Source: an uncultured Campylobacter sp. (GTDB taxonomy: Bacteria > Campylobacterota > Campylobacteria > Campylobacterales > Campylobacteraceae). From it: a stretch of 16,005 nucleotides of DNA. The stretch covers positions 1 to 16,005 of the forward strand of contig NZ_CALHII010000212.1 of the NCBI RefSeq assembly GCF_938030815.1. Reading direction: 5' to 3'. Position numbers and translations under genes: made by a program. The number at the start of each line of letters is the position of its first letter. Within the stretch, counting starts at the first letter, position 1. Positions 1 to 6,388 of this stretch are shown here, piece after piece. The notes under the pieces are model-generated. The model ran no database searches. It worked only from the letters and a program-made list of their open reading frames with translations, and was not told the origin of the DNA.

Positions 1-558
1 GCGGCCGGCGATGACGACGGGCTGGAAGACGTTGGGGATGGCGGCGGAGGCGCGGACGGCTTGTCCGGCGTTGCCCCTGTTGAAGGCGACGGCTTTGCCG
101 GTGGAGAAGTCGGTGGCGACGGCGGCGAATTTAATCGGGAATTGCTGGATGGGGCGGTTGCCGACTTTGTAGTTGATGTAGTTTTGCAGTTTTTCGCCTT
201 TGATGAAGCCGCTGGTGGAGAGGGTGAGGTCGACGAGGTCGGTTTTGCCGAGGATTTCGGCTTCGAGTTCCATGCGGTCGGGCGACATGCCGCTGGCGTA
301 CATGCTGCCGACTATCGCGCCCGCGCTGGTGCCGGTAACGACTTTGACGGGGATGTTGTGTTGTTTGAGGACTTTGAGGATGCCGATGTGGGCGAAGCCT
401 TTGGATGCGCCGCCGCCCAGTGCGATGGCGACGACGGCCTGCGGTTTTTGGCGGGTAACCGTGGGTTGGCTGCCGCCGGGCTGGGTGCTGCTCGGGCAGG
501 CGGTGAGCAGGAGGGCGCACAGGGCGGTCAGGGCGGTACGGCGGGTGTATTTCTGCAT
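1..558 (-). CDS. Patatin-like phospholipase family lipoprotein (partial, 3' end outside window)
   Basis: Probable outer-membrane or periplasm-facing lipid acyl hydrolase. The minus-strand frame from ATG at 558 stays open to base 1 (186 codons). It begins with a basic stretch and hydrophobic core ending in a lipobox LLTAC (Cys21), so a lipoprotein signal peptide is likely. After a short Pro/Gln-rich linker comes the glycine-rich oxyanion-hole motif GGGASKG, then the nucleophile elbow GTSAG with the catalytic Ser, both hallmarks of the patatin/RssA family. The partner Asp (DG[A/G] motif) would lie just beyond the window edge, so the catalytic dyad cannot be confirmed. The long plus-strand frame over this region is a shadow of its GC-rich codons. 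Neighbouring Neisseria uptake words and bioC support a Neisseria origin. The true substrate is unknown. Confidence 0.87.
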   Translation of the reverse strand, partial: MQKYTRRTALTALCALLLTACPSSTQPGGSQPTVTRQKPQAVVAIALGGGASKGFAHIGILKVLKQHNIPVKVVTGTSAGAIVGSMYASGMSPDRMELEAEILGKTDLVDLTLSTSGFIKGEKLQNYINYKVGNRPIQQFPIKFAAVATDFSTGKAVAFNRGNAGQAVRASAAIPNVFQPVVIAGR

Positions 559-609
559 GTTTTTTCCTTCGGGTGGGTTGTTGCTTGATGGAACGGGCTG
601 CGCGGGTGT

Positions 610-644
610 TTCAGACGGCCTCTTTCGGTTGGCGGCCGTCTGAA
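610..644. terminator. Inverted pair of Neisseria DNA uptake sequences forming a hairpin
   Basis: The 11-mer TTCAGACGGCC at 610-620 and its exact reverse complement GGCCGTCTGAA at 634-644 flank a 13-base loop. Such inverted DUS pairs are commonly placed as terminators behind Neisseria genes. This one lies 11 bases after the bioC stop and between bioC and the patatin gene, so it probably ends bioC transcription while also serving as an uptake signal. The arm read on the minus strand is the 12-mer AGGCCGTCTGAA, the AG-DUS dialect. Confidence 0.85.
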
Positions 645-655
645 AAGGCGGCTGT

Positions 656-1441
656 TCAGGTTTTTCTCGGGAAGAAGTGTACTTCGTTTTCGCCCGCAGG
701 CAGGATTTTTTTCTTGACGGCGTGGCCGAAGACGGTTTCGAGTGTCAGTTCGGGCGGGGTTTGCCGCTGCCACAGTCCGGCAATGGCGGTGCGGGCGGCG
801 GCCGAGTCGTCGAAGTCCAGCGCGTGCCAGAGGCCGAGGGTATCCATGTCTTGCAGGAAGGTGTCGGCGGTGCGGTATTCCAATTTCAGGCGGGCGGTGT
901 CGGTTACGGGGTCGTAGAAGCCGCTGTCGGCCAGCATGTCGCCCAGGTCGTGCATGTCGATGAGGGCGGGCCGGCGGGCGGCGATGCCTTGTTGCGCCAA
1001 GGTGTCGGTCAGTTCGAGCAGGGTGTCGCGGCCGAAGTGGGTAAAGAAGAGCAGGCCGTCGGTTTGCAGTGCGCCCGCCCAGCTTGCGAAAACGGCCACG
1101 GGATTGTGTTCGGTGGCGAGGCCGAGGTTACTCCACAGCATGTCTGCCGAGGCTTCGGGCAGGGGGGCGGAGAGGGCTTGGCAGTGTTGGGGGACGGTTT
1201 TTCCCGCCAGTTTGGACAGCAGGCTGCCGCCGCGTTTGTCGGCCGCGTCGCGCAGGCATTCGGGGCGGGGGTCGTATTCGGCAAAGGCCGCTTTGGGGTA
1301 GCGGGCGGCAAGCAGGCGGCGGCTGTTGTCGCCGTCGGCACCGGCCAGGAGGATGCGGCGGGGGACGGTTTTGACGATTTGCAGCCGTTGGTCGGCCTGT
1401 TCGGCAAGGTGGCGGTGGATTTGCCAGCGGTCGTTGGTCAT
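656..1441 (-). CDS. bioC: BioC-like malonyl-ACP O-methyltransferase
   Basis: Class I SAM-dependent methyltransferase of 261 residues, the usual BioC length. BioC methylates the free carboxyl of malonyl-ACP to start the pimeloyl moiety of biotin; a cytosolic enzyme. The SAM-binding loop at residues 30-39 reads ILLAGADGDN, a degenerate form of the usual LDLGCGTG, followed by an acidic residue after strand 2 (AEYD). Residues 99-135 carry the ADMLWSNLGL and LQTDGLLFFTHFG segments that correspond to BioC post-motif I/III, and residues 160-190 carry the family-typical IDMHDLGDMLADSGFYDPV region with an LEYR end. The start at 1441 is supported by a Shine-Dalgarno AAAGGAGA at 1449-1456. No other bio genes are in view. 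The family call is good; the degenerate motif I leaves some doubt about activity. Confidence 0.75.
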   Translation of the reverse strand: MTNDRWQIHRHLAEQADQRLQIVKTVPRRILLAGADGDNSRRLLAARYPKAAFAEYDPRPECLRDAADKRGGSLLSKLAGKTVPQHCQALSAPLPEASADMLWSNLGLATEHNPVAVFASWAGALQTDGLLFFTHFGRDTLLELTDTLAQQGIAARRPALIDMHDLGDMLADSGFYDPVTDTARLKLEYRTADTFLQDMDTLGLWHALDFDDSAAARTAIAGLWQRQTPPELTLETVFGHAVKKKILPAGENEVHFFPRKT

Positions 1442-1448
1442 GCGGGAT

Positions 1449-1456
1449 TCTCCTTT
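1449..1456 (-). promoter_or_regulatory. Ribosome binding site of bioC
   Basis: Reading the minus strand, AAAGGAGA lies 7 bases upstream of the ATG at 1441 and fixes the start. Confidence 0.7.
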
Positions 1457-1523
1457 AATGTGCGGCGGGCGGTTTGTCCGATTATGACTTCAAATACAGT
1501 AAATTCAAATGAGGATGCCCCAT

Positions 1524-1630
1524 ATCGTCATGCCCGCGCAGGCGGAAACCCGAACCGTCGGATAACCGCTCTTTCCTATCCATTCCTGAAAACGCAAACT
1601 CTGGATTCCCGCCTGAGCGGGCATGACGAT
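1524..1630. repeat. Inverted-repeat-bounded intergenic element, Neisseria dRS3/NIME-like
   Basis: The 274-base space between bioC and the synthase gene holds a 107-base unit bounded by a perfect 14-base inverted repeat, ATCGTCATGCCCGC at 1524-1537 and GCGGGCATGACGAT at 1617-1630. The inner edges carry GCAGGCGG and ATTCCCGCCTGAGCGGG, which resemble the short dRS3 repeats (ATTCCC..8 bases..GGGAAT) that flank neisserial intergenic mosaic elements. There is no coding frame inside. The rest of the gap shows nothing recognisable besides the bioC ribosome site and the hairpin at 1699-1712. Confidence 0.6.
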
Positions 1631-1698
1631 GGCGGGTATTTTTTATTTTAATTCACGATAAAACCCGCCATACCGCCGTTGATTTGCATAAACTTTGT

Positions 1699-1712
1699 GC
1701 CGCCGAAGCGGC
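1699..1712 (-). terminator. Small GC hairpin with UUCG loop after the synthase gene
   Basis: On the minus strand, just after the stop codon at 1716, GCCGC and GCGGC pair around a UUCG tetraloop, a very stable RNA hairpin. It is not followed by a clear U tract, so its role as a terminator is only likely. Confidence 0.4.
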
Positions 1713-1714
1713 GT

Positions 1715-1726
1715 TTCAGACGGCCT
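1715..1726 (-). repeat. DNA uptake sequence (AG-DUS) overlapping a stop codon
   Basis: The minus-strand 12-mer AGGCCGTCTGAA contains the TGA stop of the synthase gene, so the last codons (A-V-stop) are set by the uptake word. This is common in Neisseria and supports assigning this part to that genus. Confidence 0.85.
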
Positions 1727-2159
1727 GATCCGTCGGCCCGTTCAGCCACGGGTAGCGGGCGGGCAGGCGTTGTTCGGCGAAACGGCGCACGGAACGGGCG
1801 AATAGGTTTGAGATGCGGCGTGCGGTTTCATCGTTCAGGGCGGCGGTGCGGCGGTCGGCTTGGTCGAGCAGTTGCAGAGCGCGGCTTCTTTCCTGCCGCA
1901 TCCAATCGCGGAAGGCCGCATCGGCACTCAGGGCGGCGGGGTCGTGCCGTTTTTCAGACGGCCATCCTGCCTGCCGCCAGAGTTCGGACGGAATATTGAC
2001 GATGCCCGCGCGCAGGTCTTCGGGCAGGTCGCGCATGGTGGAACACCAGCCCAAGGCATCGACCAGTTTGGGCAGGTCGCGGCCGCGCACGGATGAACCC
2101 AAGGCGGCCAAAAGCAGGTCGAGGGAGCGGGTGAAGGTGCGGCGGTGCTGGGCGGCGAT
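1716..2159 (-). CDS. Squalene/phytoene synthase family protein, C-terminal part (5' end replaced at junction)
   Basis: Only the last 148 or so residues of this Neisseria protein are present. They include the second substrate-Mg motif region at STMRDLPEDLRAGIVNIPSE, equivalent to the DxxED..G..YLP motif of head-to-head prenyl synthases that join two farnesyl- or geranylgeranyl-diphosphate units, followed by an Arg-rich helical C-terminus ending at the DUS. The first aspartate-rich motif and the N-terminal half are absent. Upstream, the frame continues without a stop into Campylobacter NosZ, giving an artificial 455-residue fusion. The exact boundary is uncertain by about ten bases. The product in the intact gene is unknown; a hopanoid or carotenoid role would be a guess. 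Confidence 0.7.
   Translation of the reverse strand: MAAQHRRTFTRSLDLLLAALGSSVRGRDLPKLVDALGWCSTMRDLPEDLRAGIVNIPSELWRQAGWPSEKRHDPAALSADAAFRDWMRQERSRALQLLDQADRRTAALNDETARRISNLFARSVRRFAEQRLPARYPWLNGPTDQAV
1953..1962 (-). repeat. DNA uptake sequence (10-mer) inside the synthase gene
   Basis: GCCGTCTGAA on the minus strand, within the coding region. No uptake word was noticed beyond base 2160, in line with the change of genome there. Confidence 0.8.
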
Positions 2160-3083
2160 TCTGTGTCCGTTTACGACCTTATAGTTTTTGCTGTCTTGAG
2201 CAAGCTTTTCTAGAATTTGCCAGTTGTAAACGTGCAGGTAGTCGGTATCGTTGCGGCTCATACCGGCTTCCATCGGAGGCAGACCCTTTTCGATGCCGCC
2301 CGTGTACATTTCGGAGTTAAAGCTGTTGGTAAACGCCCAGCCGAAGCTCTCGCCCTTACCTGCGTCACTTAGATCTTGCATATATGGAGGAAGCTCTAGA
2401 GAAAAGGATTTATTTACGTCGATTTTGCCTTTATCGTAGTCAAATTTCCATAGCGTTACCGCACCGCGATAAACCGCCTGATACTCCTCGATCGGGTGCC
2501 AGTCGTTATCGAAAGGGGCTGCGTATTGGCTGGTTTCGATGACGTATTCGGTATTAGGCGTTACGAAAGAGCCGCCGTGATCGCTTTTGATTACGGGATT
2601 TACGACTATTTGAGTAGTCTCGAAATCGGATAAATTTATAACCGCGATTCTTGGGTTCGCCTTATCGTTGATAAAGAGATAATCGCCCACATACTCGCCG
2701 TTTTTTTCGCTGAAATTTGGGTGGTGAGTGTCGCCCCAGTTGATCTCTTTGCCGTTAATGGAGCCCGATCTTAAGACCGCCTTGCTCTCCTCGTCAAAGC
2801 CGTATCCCTGCCAAGGCTCCGGGGTAAATACGCCGATATATTTGTAGATCCTCATCGACGGCACGCCGTAAACGAGCACCTGTCCGCTTTGACCGCCGGA
2901 AGAGAACACCATATAATCGTCCTTCCGACCGGTCGGCTGATAGGTCTTAGCCGCCGCCAAAACGTCTTTTTCGCTTAAATTTCGTTCTTTCATCACGCGC
3001 TCTAAGTCGCTATCTGTGGCACACAGGGCGCTTGCGGCGAACAAAACCGAGCCCAAAAGCACGGGTTTGAAACTTTTTAACAT
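2160..3083 (-). CDS. nosZ: Nitrous oxide reductase NosZ, N-terminal third (truncated at junction)
   Basis: NosZ reduces N2O to N2 in the periplasm with the Cu centres CuA and CuZ. About 308 residues are present; the full enzyme is much longer, and in epsilonproteobacteria it also carries a C-terminal cytochrome c domain. Residues 1-22 are a Sec-type signal peptide (no twin arginine), which fits the clade II enzymes of Campylobacter and Wolinella. Three expected CuZ histidines are visible: DTHHP (H120, H121) and DHGG (H169). Their spacing of 49 equals that of His130-adjacent His129 to His178 in Pseudomonas/Paracoccus NosZ. Strongly NosZ-like stretches are TPEPWQGYGFDEESK and NSEMYTGGIEKGLPPMEAG. 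The start at 3083 has GAAAGGA at 3089-3095. It lies 12 bases after a propeller-like gene, so the two are likely co-transcribed. From about base 2160 the frame changes into a Neisseria gene, so the CuA domain and the rest are missing. Confidence 0.9.
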
Positions 3084-3088
3084 ACTAA

Positions 3089-3095
3089 TCCTTTC
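3089..3095 (-). promoter_or_regulatory. Ribosome binding site of nosZ
   Basis: GAAAGGA on the minus strand, 5 bases before the ATG, in the 12-base gap after the upstream gene. Confidence 0.7.
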
Positions 3096-4253
3096 TTAGA
3101 ATTTTAAAATTTTACCTGATTTGCTGACTACGAGGATCGCTTCCCCGTCTGCGTACATCGCTAAAAATTCGCTTTTTAAATCCACAACCTCCTTTAATCC
3201 TACTTTTTGATTTTCGTAAATTTTATCTTTAGTAGCGATAAACTGCGTGCCGCGGGCGCACACGATGGATTTGATCCAAGAGCCCACGCTTTTGCGCTCG
3301 CCGCTTTTTAAATTTATAAAATTCCCCTCTATATCGCCTGCAAATAGCGTCCCGTCGCAGTCTGCAAGCGCAGTGGCTATAGAGCCGCTTAAATTTTTAT
3401 CGCCAGCTTCGGCTGAAATTTCGCTTTGAGTTTTAAGCCCCTCGTCTTGAAATTTTGCGCCTTTGAATTCTGAGCCTTGAAATTCCGCGCTCTTTGCGCC
3501 GCCAGCTTTCGTTTCGTTTGGCTCGGAGGCTTGCACGATTCTCGTGCTATTAAATTCCGCATCCTTAAATTTCACGCCACCAAGCTCTCCCTGCGCGGCG
3601 CGATTAGGCGCTGCATCGATGCCGCTAAATTTAGTCGCGACAAGATCTGCGCTAAAACAGGCTACGCCGTTCCAGCTTGCGACGCAAAGTCCGTTAGCGC
3701 CCAGGCTGACGGCATTGATCCTGCCATAATGAAACGAAATTCCGCGCAGCCCGTCGGAGGCGGAATTTCTATTTAAAGATTGCCCGTTCGCGGTGGAATT
3801 CTCACCTGGGGCGTAGCCGCCATCCGCGCTGTTATCAGGGTCTTCGTCTAATCTTATTAGTTGATTCTTATCCACTACCGCGTAAATCGCGTCTTTTGTG
3901 GCATAGATCGCATCTATTTGGGCTGTGCCGCTACGTCCCGTCTTAAGCGTGCGTAAAAACTTTAGTCTATCGTTTAGTACCGCGATTTCGGCTCCGCCCC
4001 AAGCTAGATAAATTTTGCCGTTTTTAAAATTTAAAGCCGTAATTTCGTTATCGCTGTATTTTTGCGCGAACTCCACATCCCATTTAGCAGTATCAAACAT
4101 CCTAAGCTCGCCGCCACTGTCGCATAAAAGCAGTCGGTGCGAGCTTACGTCGAATGCGCCCAAACGCAGCGTGGCATTTAGATCAAAGCTACCAGCTGTT
4201 GCCATCTGTGATAAACAAATCAAAAAGGCAATACAAAATTTTATAAAATTCAT
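3096..4253 (-). CDS. Periplasmic beta-propeller (WD40-like) protein upstream of nosZ
   Basis: A 385-residue exported protein with a Sec signal peptide (cleavage likely after ATA at residue 20). The body has repeated short beta-strand patterns such as ITALNFKNGKIYLAWGG, IDAIYATKDAIYAVVDKNQL, INAVSLGANGLCVASWNG, IATALADCDGTLFAGDIEG and FLAMYADGEAILVVSKSG, as in WD40/quinoprotein-type propellers. It resembles NapL-like propeller proteins of epsilonproteobacterial anaerobic respiration clusters in design, but its position directly in front of nosZ suggests a role in N2O reduction, perhaps copper-site maturation or electron transfer support. Residues about 136-170 and 207-290 are low-complexity, rich in Ala, Glu, Asn and Gly, and contain pentapeptide-like F/L spacing (AEFQGSEFKGAKFQDEGL). 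No catalytic residues could be named. Function inferred only from context. Confidence 0.65.
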   Translation of the reverse strand: MNFIKFCIAFLICLSQMATAGSFDLNATLRLGAFDVSSHRLLLCDSGGELRMFDTAKWDVEFAQKYSDNEITALNFKNGKIYLAWGGAEIAVLNDRLKFLRTLKTGRSGTAQIDAIYATKDAIYAVVDKNQLIRLDEDPDNSADGGYAPGENSTANGQSLNRNSASDGLRGISFHYGRINAVSLGANGLCVASWNGVACFSADLVATKFSGIDAAPNRAAQGELGGVKFKDAEFNSTRIVQASEPNETKAGGAKSAEFQGSEFKGAKFQDEGLKTQSEISAEAGDKNLSGSIATALADCDGTLFAGDIEGNFINLKSGERKSVGSWIKSIVCARGTQFIATKDKIYENQKVGLKEVVDLKSEFLAMYADGEAILVVSKSGKILKF

Positions 4254-4504
4254 CTTAATCCGCTCTTTGTGAAATGATACTACTCCAAGGCTTAAAAATC
4301 GGTTTAAAGCTTGAGCTATAATGGAATTCTAAGTTTTCTTAAAAGTTGCGAAATTTTATGATGTAAAAACAGCTCTAAGTGAAATTTTATTTTTCACATT
4401 TCGCTATAAATTCTGCTTTAAAATTATAATTTCAGTAAATTTTTATTTTGATAGATTTTTACAATTCGTAACGCTCCTTTAATTTTGTTTAAATAAAAAG
4501 TTAG

Positions 4505-4510
4505 TATAAT
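4505..4510 (+). promoter_or_regulatory. -10 box of the dcuB-like gene
   Basis: TATAAT preceded by an AT-rich run (TTTAAATAAAAAG), the usual Campylobacter sigma-70 layout, in which an AT-rich upstream pattern replaces a -35 box. It lies 39 bases before the start codon. Confidence 0.65.
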
Positions 4511-4536
4511 CGCCAAAGTTTGTTTTAAATTTTACT

Positions 4537-4543
4537 GAAGGAG
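4537..4543 (+). promoter_or_regulatory. Ribosome binding site of the dcuB-like gene
   Basis: GAAGGAG ending 5 bases before the ATG at 4549. Confidence 0.75.
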
Positions 4544-4548
4544 AAACT

Positions 4549-6216
4549 ATGGAGTTTCTGACAAGTTTGTCTGAAAGCACTCAATTCTTTTTGCAGCTCA
4601 TTATAGTCTTGGGCTGTTTGTTTTATGGTGCTAAAAAAGGCGGTATGGCGCTGGGAATTCTAGGCGGTATAGGCTTAGTGATCTTAGTGTTTGGATTTAG
4701 ATTAGAGCCGGGTAAGCCGGCAGTGGACGTTATTTTAACTATCCTCGCAGTTGTCGTAGCAAGTGCAACGCTACAGGCTACGGGAGGGCTTGATGTAATG
4801 CTTCAAATAGCGGAGAAATTGCTTCGTAAGCATCCAAAGATGGTTTGTATCATCGCTCCAACTGTTGCGTGGACGCTTACAATCTTATGCGGAACGGGAC
4901 ACACCGTCTATACGCTGCTTCCGATCATCTATGACGTAGCTATTAAAAATGGGATTCGTCCTGAGCGCCCGATGGCTGCTTCTACGATCTCCTCGCAGCT
5001 TGCTATCATCGCTAGCCCCGTTTCGGTTGCCGGCGTTTCGATGGTCGCGATCTTACTAGGTCAAGGCGTGCATATCGAGGGCTTTAGTACGTATTTGGAT
5101 CTACTTAAATTAACAATCCCTTCTACTTTCATCGGTATGCTTGCGATCGGAACGTGGTCGATTTTTAGAGGTAAAGATCTAGATAAAGATCCGGAATTTC
5201 AAGAAAAGATCAAAGATCCAGAGCAGAAAAAATATATCTACGGCGAAAGCACGACATTGTTAGGTCAAAAGCTTCCTAGGATTAAGTGGGTTTGCATGTG
5301 GATATTCTTAGCCACTATTGCGCTAGTAGCGGTTTTAGGTTACGAGAAAAGCTTGCGTCCTGCGTGGACTAAAAATGTACCGGGCAAATCCGTAGAGATC
5401 ATCGTCGATAAAAAAACGGTCAAAAATATCACGATCAAAGATGGTCAGGTCATCTCCATGGTGGACGGCGGTAAGGTCGTCTCAAACGTCAAAGAGTCTA
5501 AAGCCAAAGATGCGACTAAATTTAATAGCGTCGAAATTTACGACAAAGATAAAAAGCTAGCTCAAAGCATCGTCTCTCAAGACGGAAACGTCGTCATCAC
5601 GACAGGCGATAAGAGCGAGAGCATCGCAAACGCAAGCATTGTCGTAAAAGATACGATGAAAAAGACCACAAATTTAAATATGGTCTTAACCATTCAAATT
5701 TTCATGCTTCTTGCAGCATCCATTATGATGATTGTCTCGGGTATCAAAGCGGGCAATATCGCTAAAAATGAAATTTTTCATAGCGGTATGATCGCGCTTG
5801 TAGCCATTTATGGAATTTCATGGATGGCAGAGACTATGTTTACCGCTCATATCGAAATGCTAAAAGCGTCGCTAGGTAAGGTCGTTATGGCGTATCCGTG
5901 GACGTATGTCATCGTTTCGCTTTTGATTAGTAAATTCCTTAACTCTCAAGCAGCAGCAGTTGCTACTTTCGTACCGCTAGCGGTTAGCATCGGTATTGAT
6001 CCGGGCCTTATTATTGCATTTGCACCGGCTTGCTACGGATACTATATCCTACCTACCTATCCGAGCGATCTTGCGGCGATCCAGTTCGACCGCTCCGGCA
6101 CTACGCACATTGGTAAATTCGTCATCAACCACAGCTTCATTTTTCCTGGGCTAATAGGCGTTCTTACTTCATGCGCGATGGGCTTTATCTTCGCTCATAT
6201 TTACGGCTATTTATAA
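4549..6216 (+). CDS. dcuB: Anaerobic C4-dicarboxylate transporter, DcuA/DcuB family, with a large extra loop domain
   Basis: Inner-membrane carrier that exchanges C4-dicarboxylates (fumarate, malate, aspartate, possibly tartrate) for succinate during anaerobic growth. The N-terminal half matches E. coli DcuB closely by eye: LFYGAKKGGMALGILGGIGL (res 24-43), DVILTILAVVVASATLQATG (60-79), TILCGTGHTVYTLLPIIYDV (111-130), NGIRPERPMAASTISSQ (134-150), and near the C-terminus LPTYPSDLAAIQFDRSGTTH (501-520). About ten hydrophobic segments are visible. At 555 residues it is some 100 longer than the E. coli protein (446). The excess is a hydrophilic, beta-like region at about 275-375, between SLRP and the LTIQIFMLLAA helix, and it appears to be two copies of a ~45-residue unit. 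A putative hairpin follows the gene. DcuA versus DcuB cannot be told apart here. Next to larA and ttdAB, it may act as a tartrate or malate/succinate exchanger. Confidence 0.88.
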   Translation: MEFLTSLSESTQFFLQLIIVLGCLFYGAKKGGMALGILGGIGLVILVFGFRLEPGKPAVDVILTILAVVVASATLQATGGLDVMLQIAEKLLRKHPKMVCIIAPTVAWTLTILCGTGHTVYTLLPIIYDVAIKNGIRPERPMAASTISSQLAIIASPVSVAGVSMVAILLGQGVHIEGFSTYLDLLKLTIPSTFIGMLAIGTWSIFRGKDLDKDPEFQEKIKDPEQKKYIYGESTTLLGQKLPRIKWVCMWIFLATIALVAVLGYEKSLRPAWTKNVPGKSVEIIVDKKTVKNITIKDGQVISMVDGGKVVSNVKESKAKDATKFNSVEIYDKDKKLAQSIVSQDGNVVITTGDKSESIANASIVVKDTMKKTTNLNMVLTIQIFMLLAASIMMIVSGIKAGNIAKNEIFHSGMIALVAIYGISWMAETMFTAHIEMLKASLGKVVMAYPWTYVIVSLLISKFLNSQAAAVATFVPLAVSIGIDPGLIIAFAPACYGYYILPTYPSDLAAIQFDRSGTTHIGKFVINHSFIFPGLIGVLTSCAMGFIFAHIYGYL

Positions 6217-6223
6217 TAGTTGC

Positions 6224-6248
6224 GCTCGCGGGCATATGGCTCGCGAGC
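6224..6248 (+). terminator. Putative hairpin terminator after the dcuB-like gene
   Basis: GCTCGCG (6224-6230) pairs with CGCGAGC (6242-6248) across an 11-base loop and is followed by TTTAAATTT rather than a clean U run. It suggests at least partial termination before the lar promoter. Confidence 0.5.
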
Positions 6249-6354
6249 TTTAAATTTCAAATCCCAGCGGCTTTTAAAATTTTTAAATTCTAAAGCTTTC
6301 TAAATTCCGTTCATAACCCGCGCAAGGCTAAATCGTTTTAAATAAAATTTACGT

Positions 6355-6360
6355 TATAAT
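6355..6360 (+). promoter_or_regulatory. -10 box in front of larA
   Basis: TATAAT after the AT-rich run AAATAAAATTTACG, 28 bases before the larA start. It suggests that lar genes start their own transcript, separate from dcuB. Confidence 0.6.
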
Positions 6361-6377
6361 CCCGCCAAATTCCACAC

Positions 6378-6383
6378 AGGAGG
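6378..6383 (+). promoter_or_regulatory. Strong ribosome binding site of larA
   Basis: Perfect AGGAGG, 5 bases before the ATG at 6389. Confidence 0.8.
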
Positions 6384-6388
6384 CAGAT

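Larger units (their letters stand above)
4254..4548. promoter_or_regulatory. Divergent intergenic region between the nos and dcu transcripts
   Basis: This AT-rich stretch of 295 bases separates the minus-strand propeller/nosZ operon from the plus-strand dcuB-like gene. It must hold both promoters. Besides the dcuB -10 box at 4505-4510, a second plus-strand TATAAT lies at 4317-4322. No coding frame, tRNA-like fold or clear operator palindrome was seen. Confidence 0.5.

Noticed and set aside
61..1651. Several long plus-strand open frames over the Neisseria part
   Set aside because: They are Gly/Ala/Arg-rich shadows of the GC-rich minus-strand patatin and bioC genes, with no ribosome sites or family motifs.
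1716..3083. A single novel 455-residue fusion protein
   Set aside because: Its two halves match unrelated families from different genera and each is incomplete, so it is treated as a junction product.
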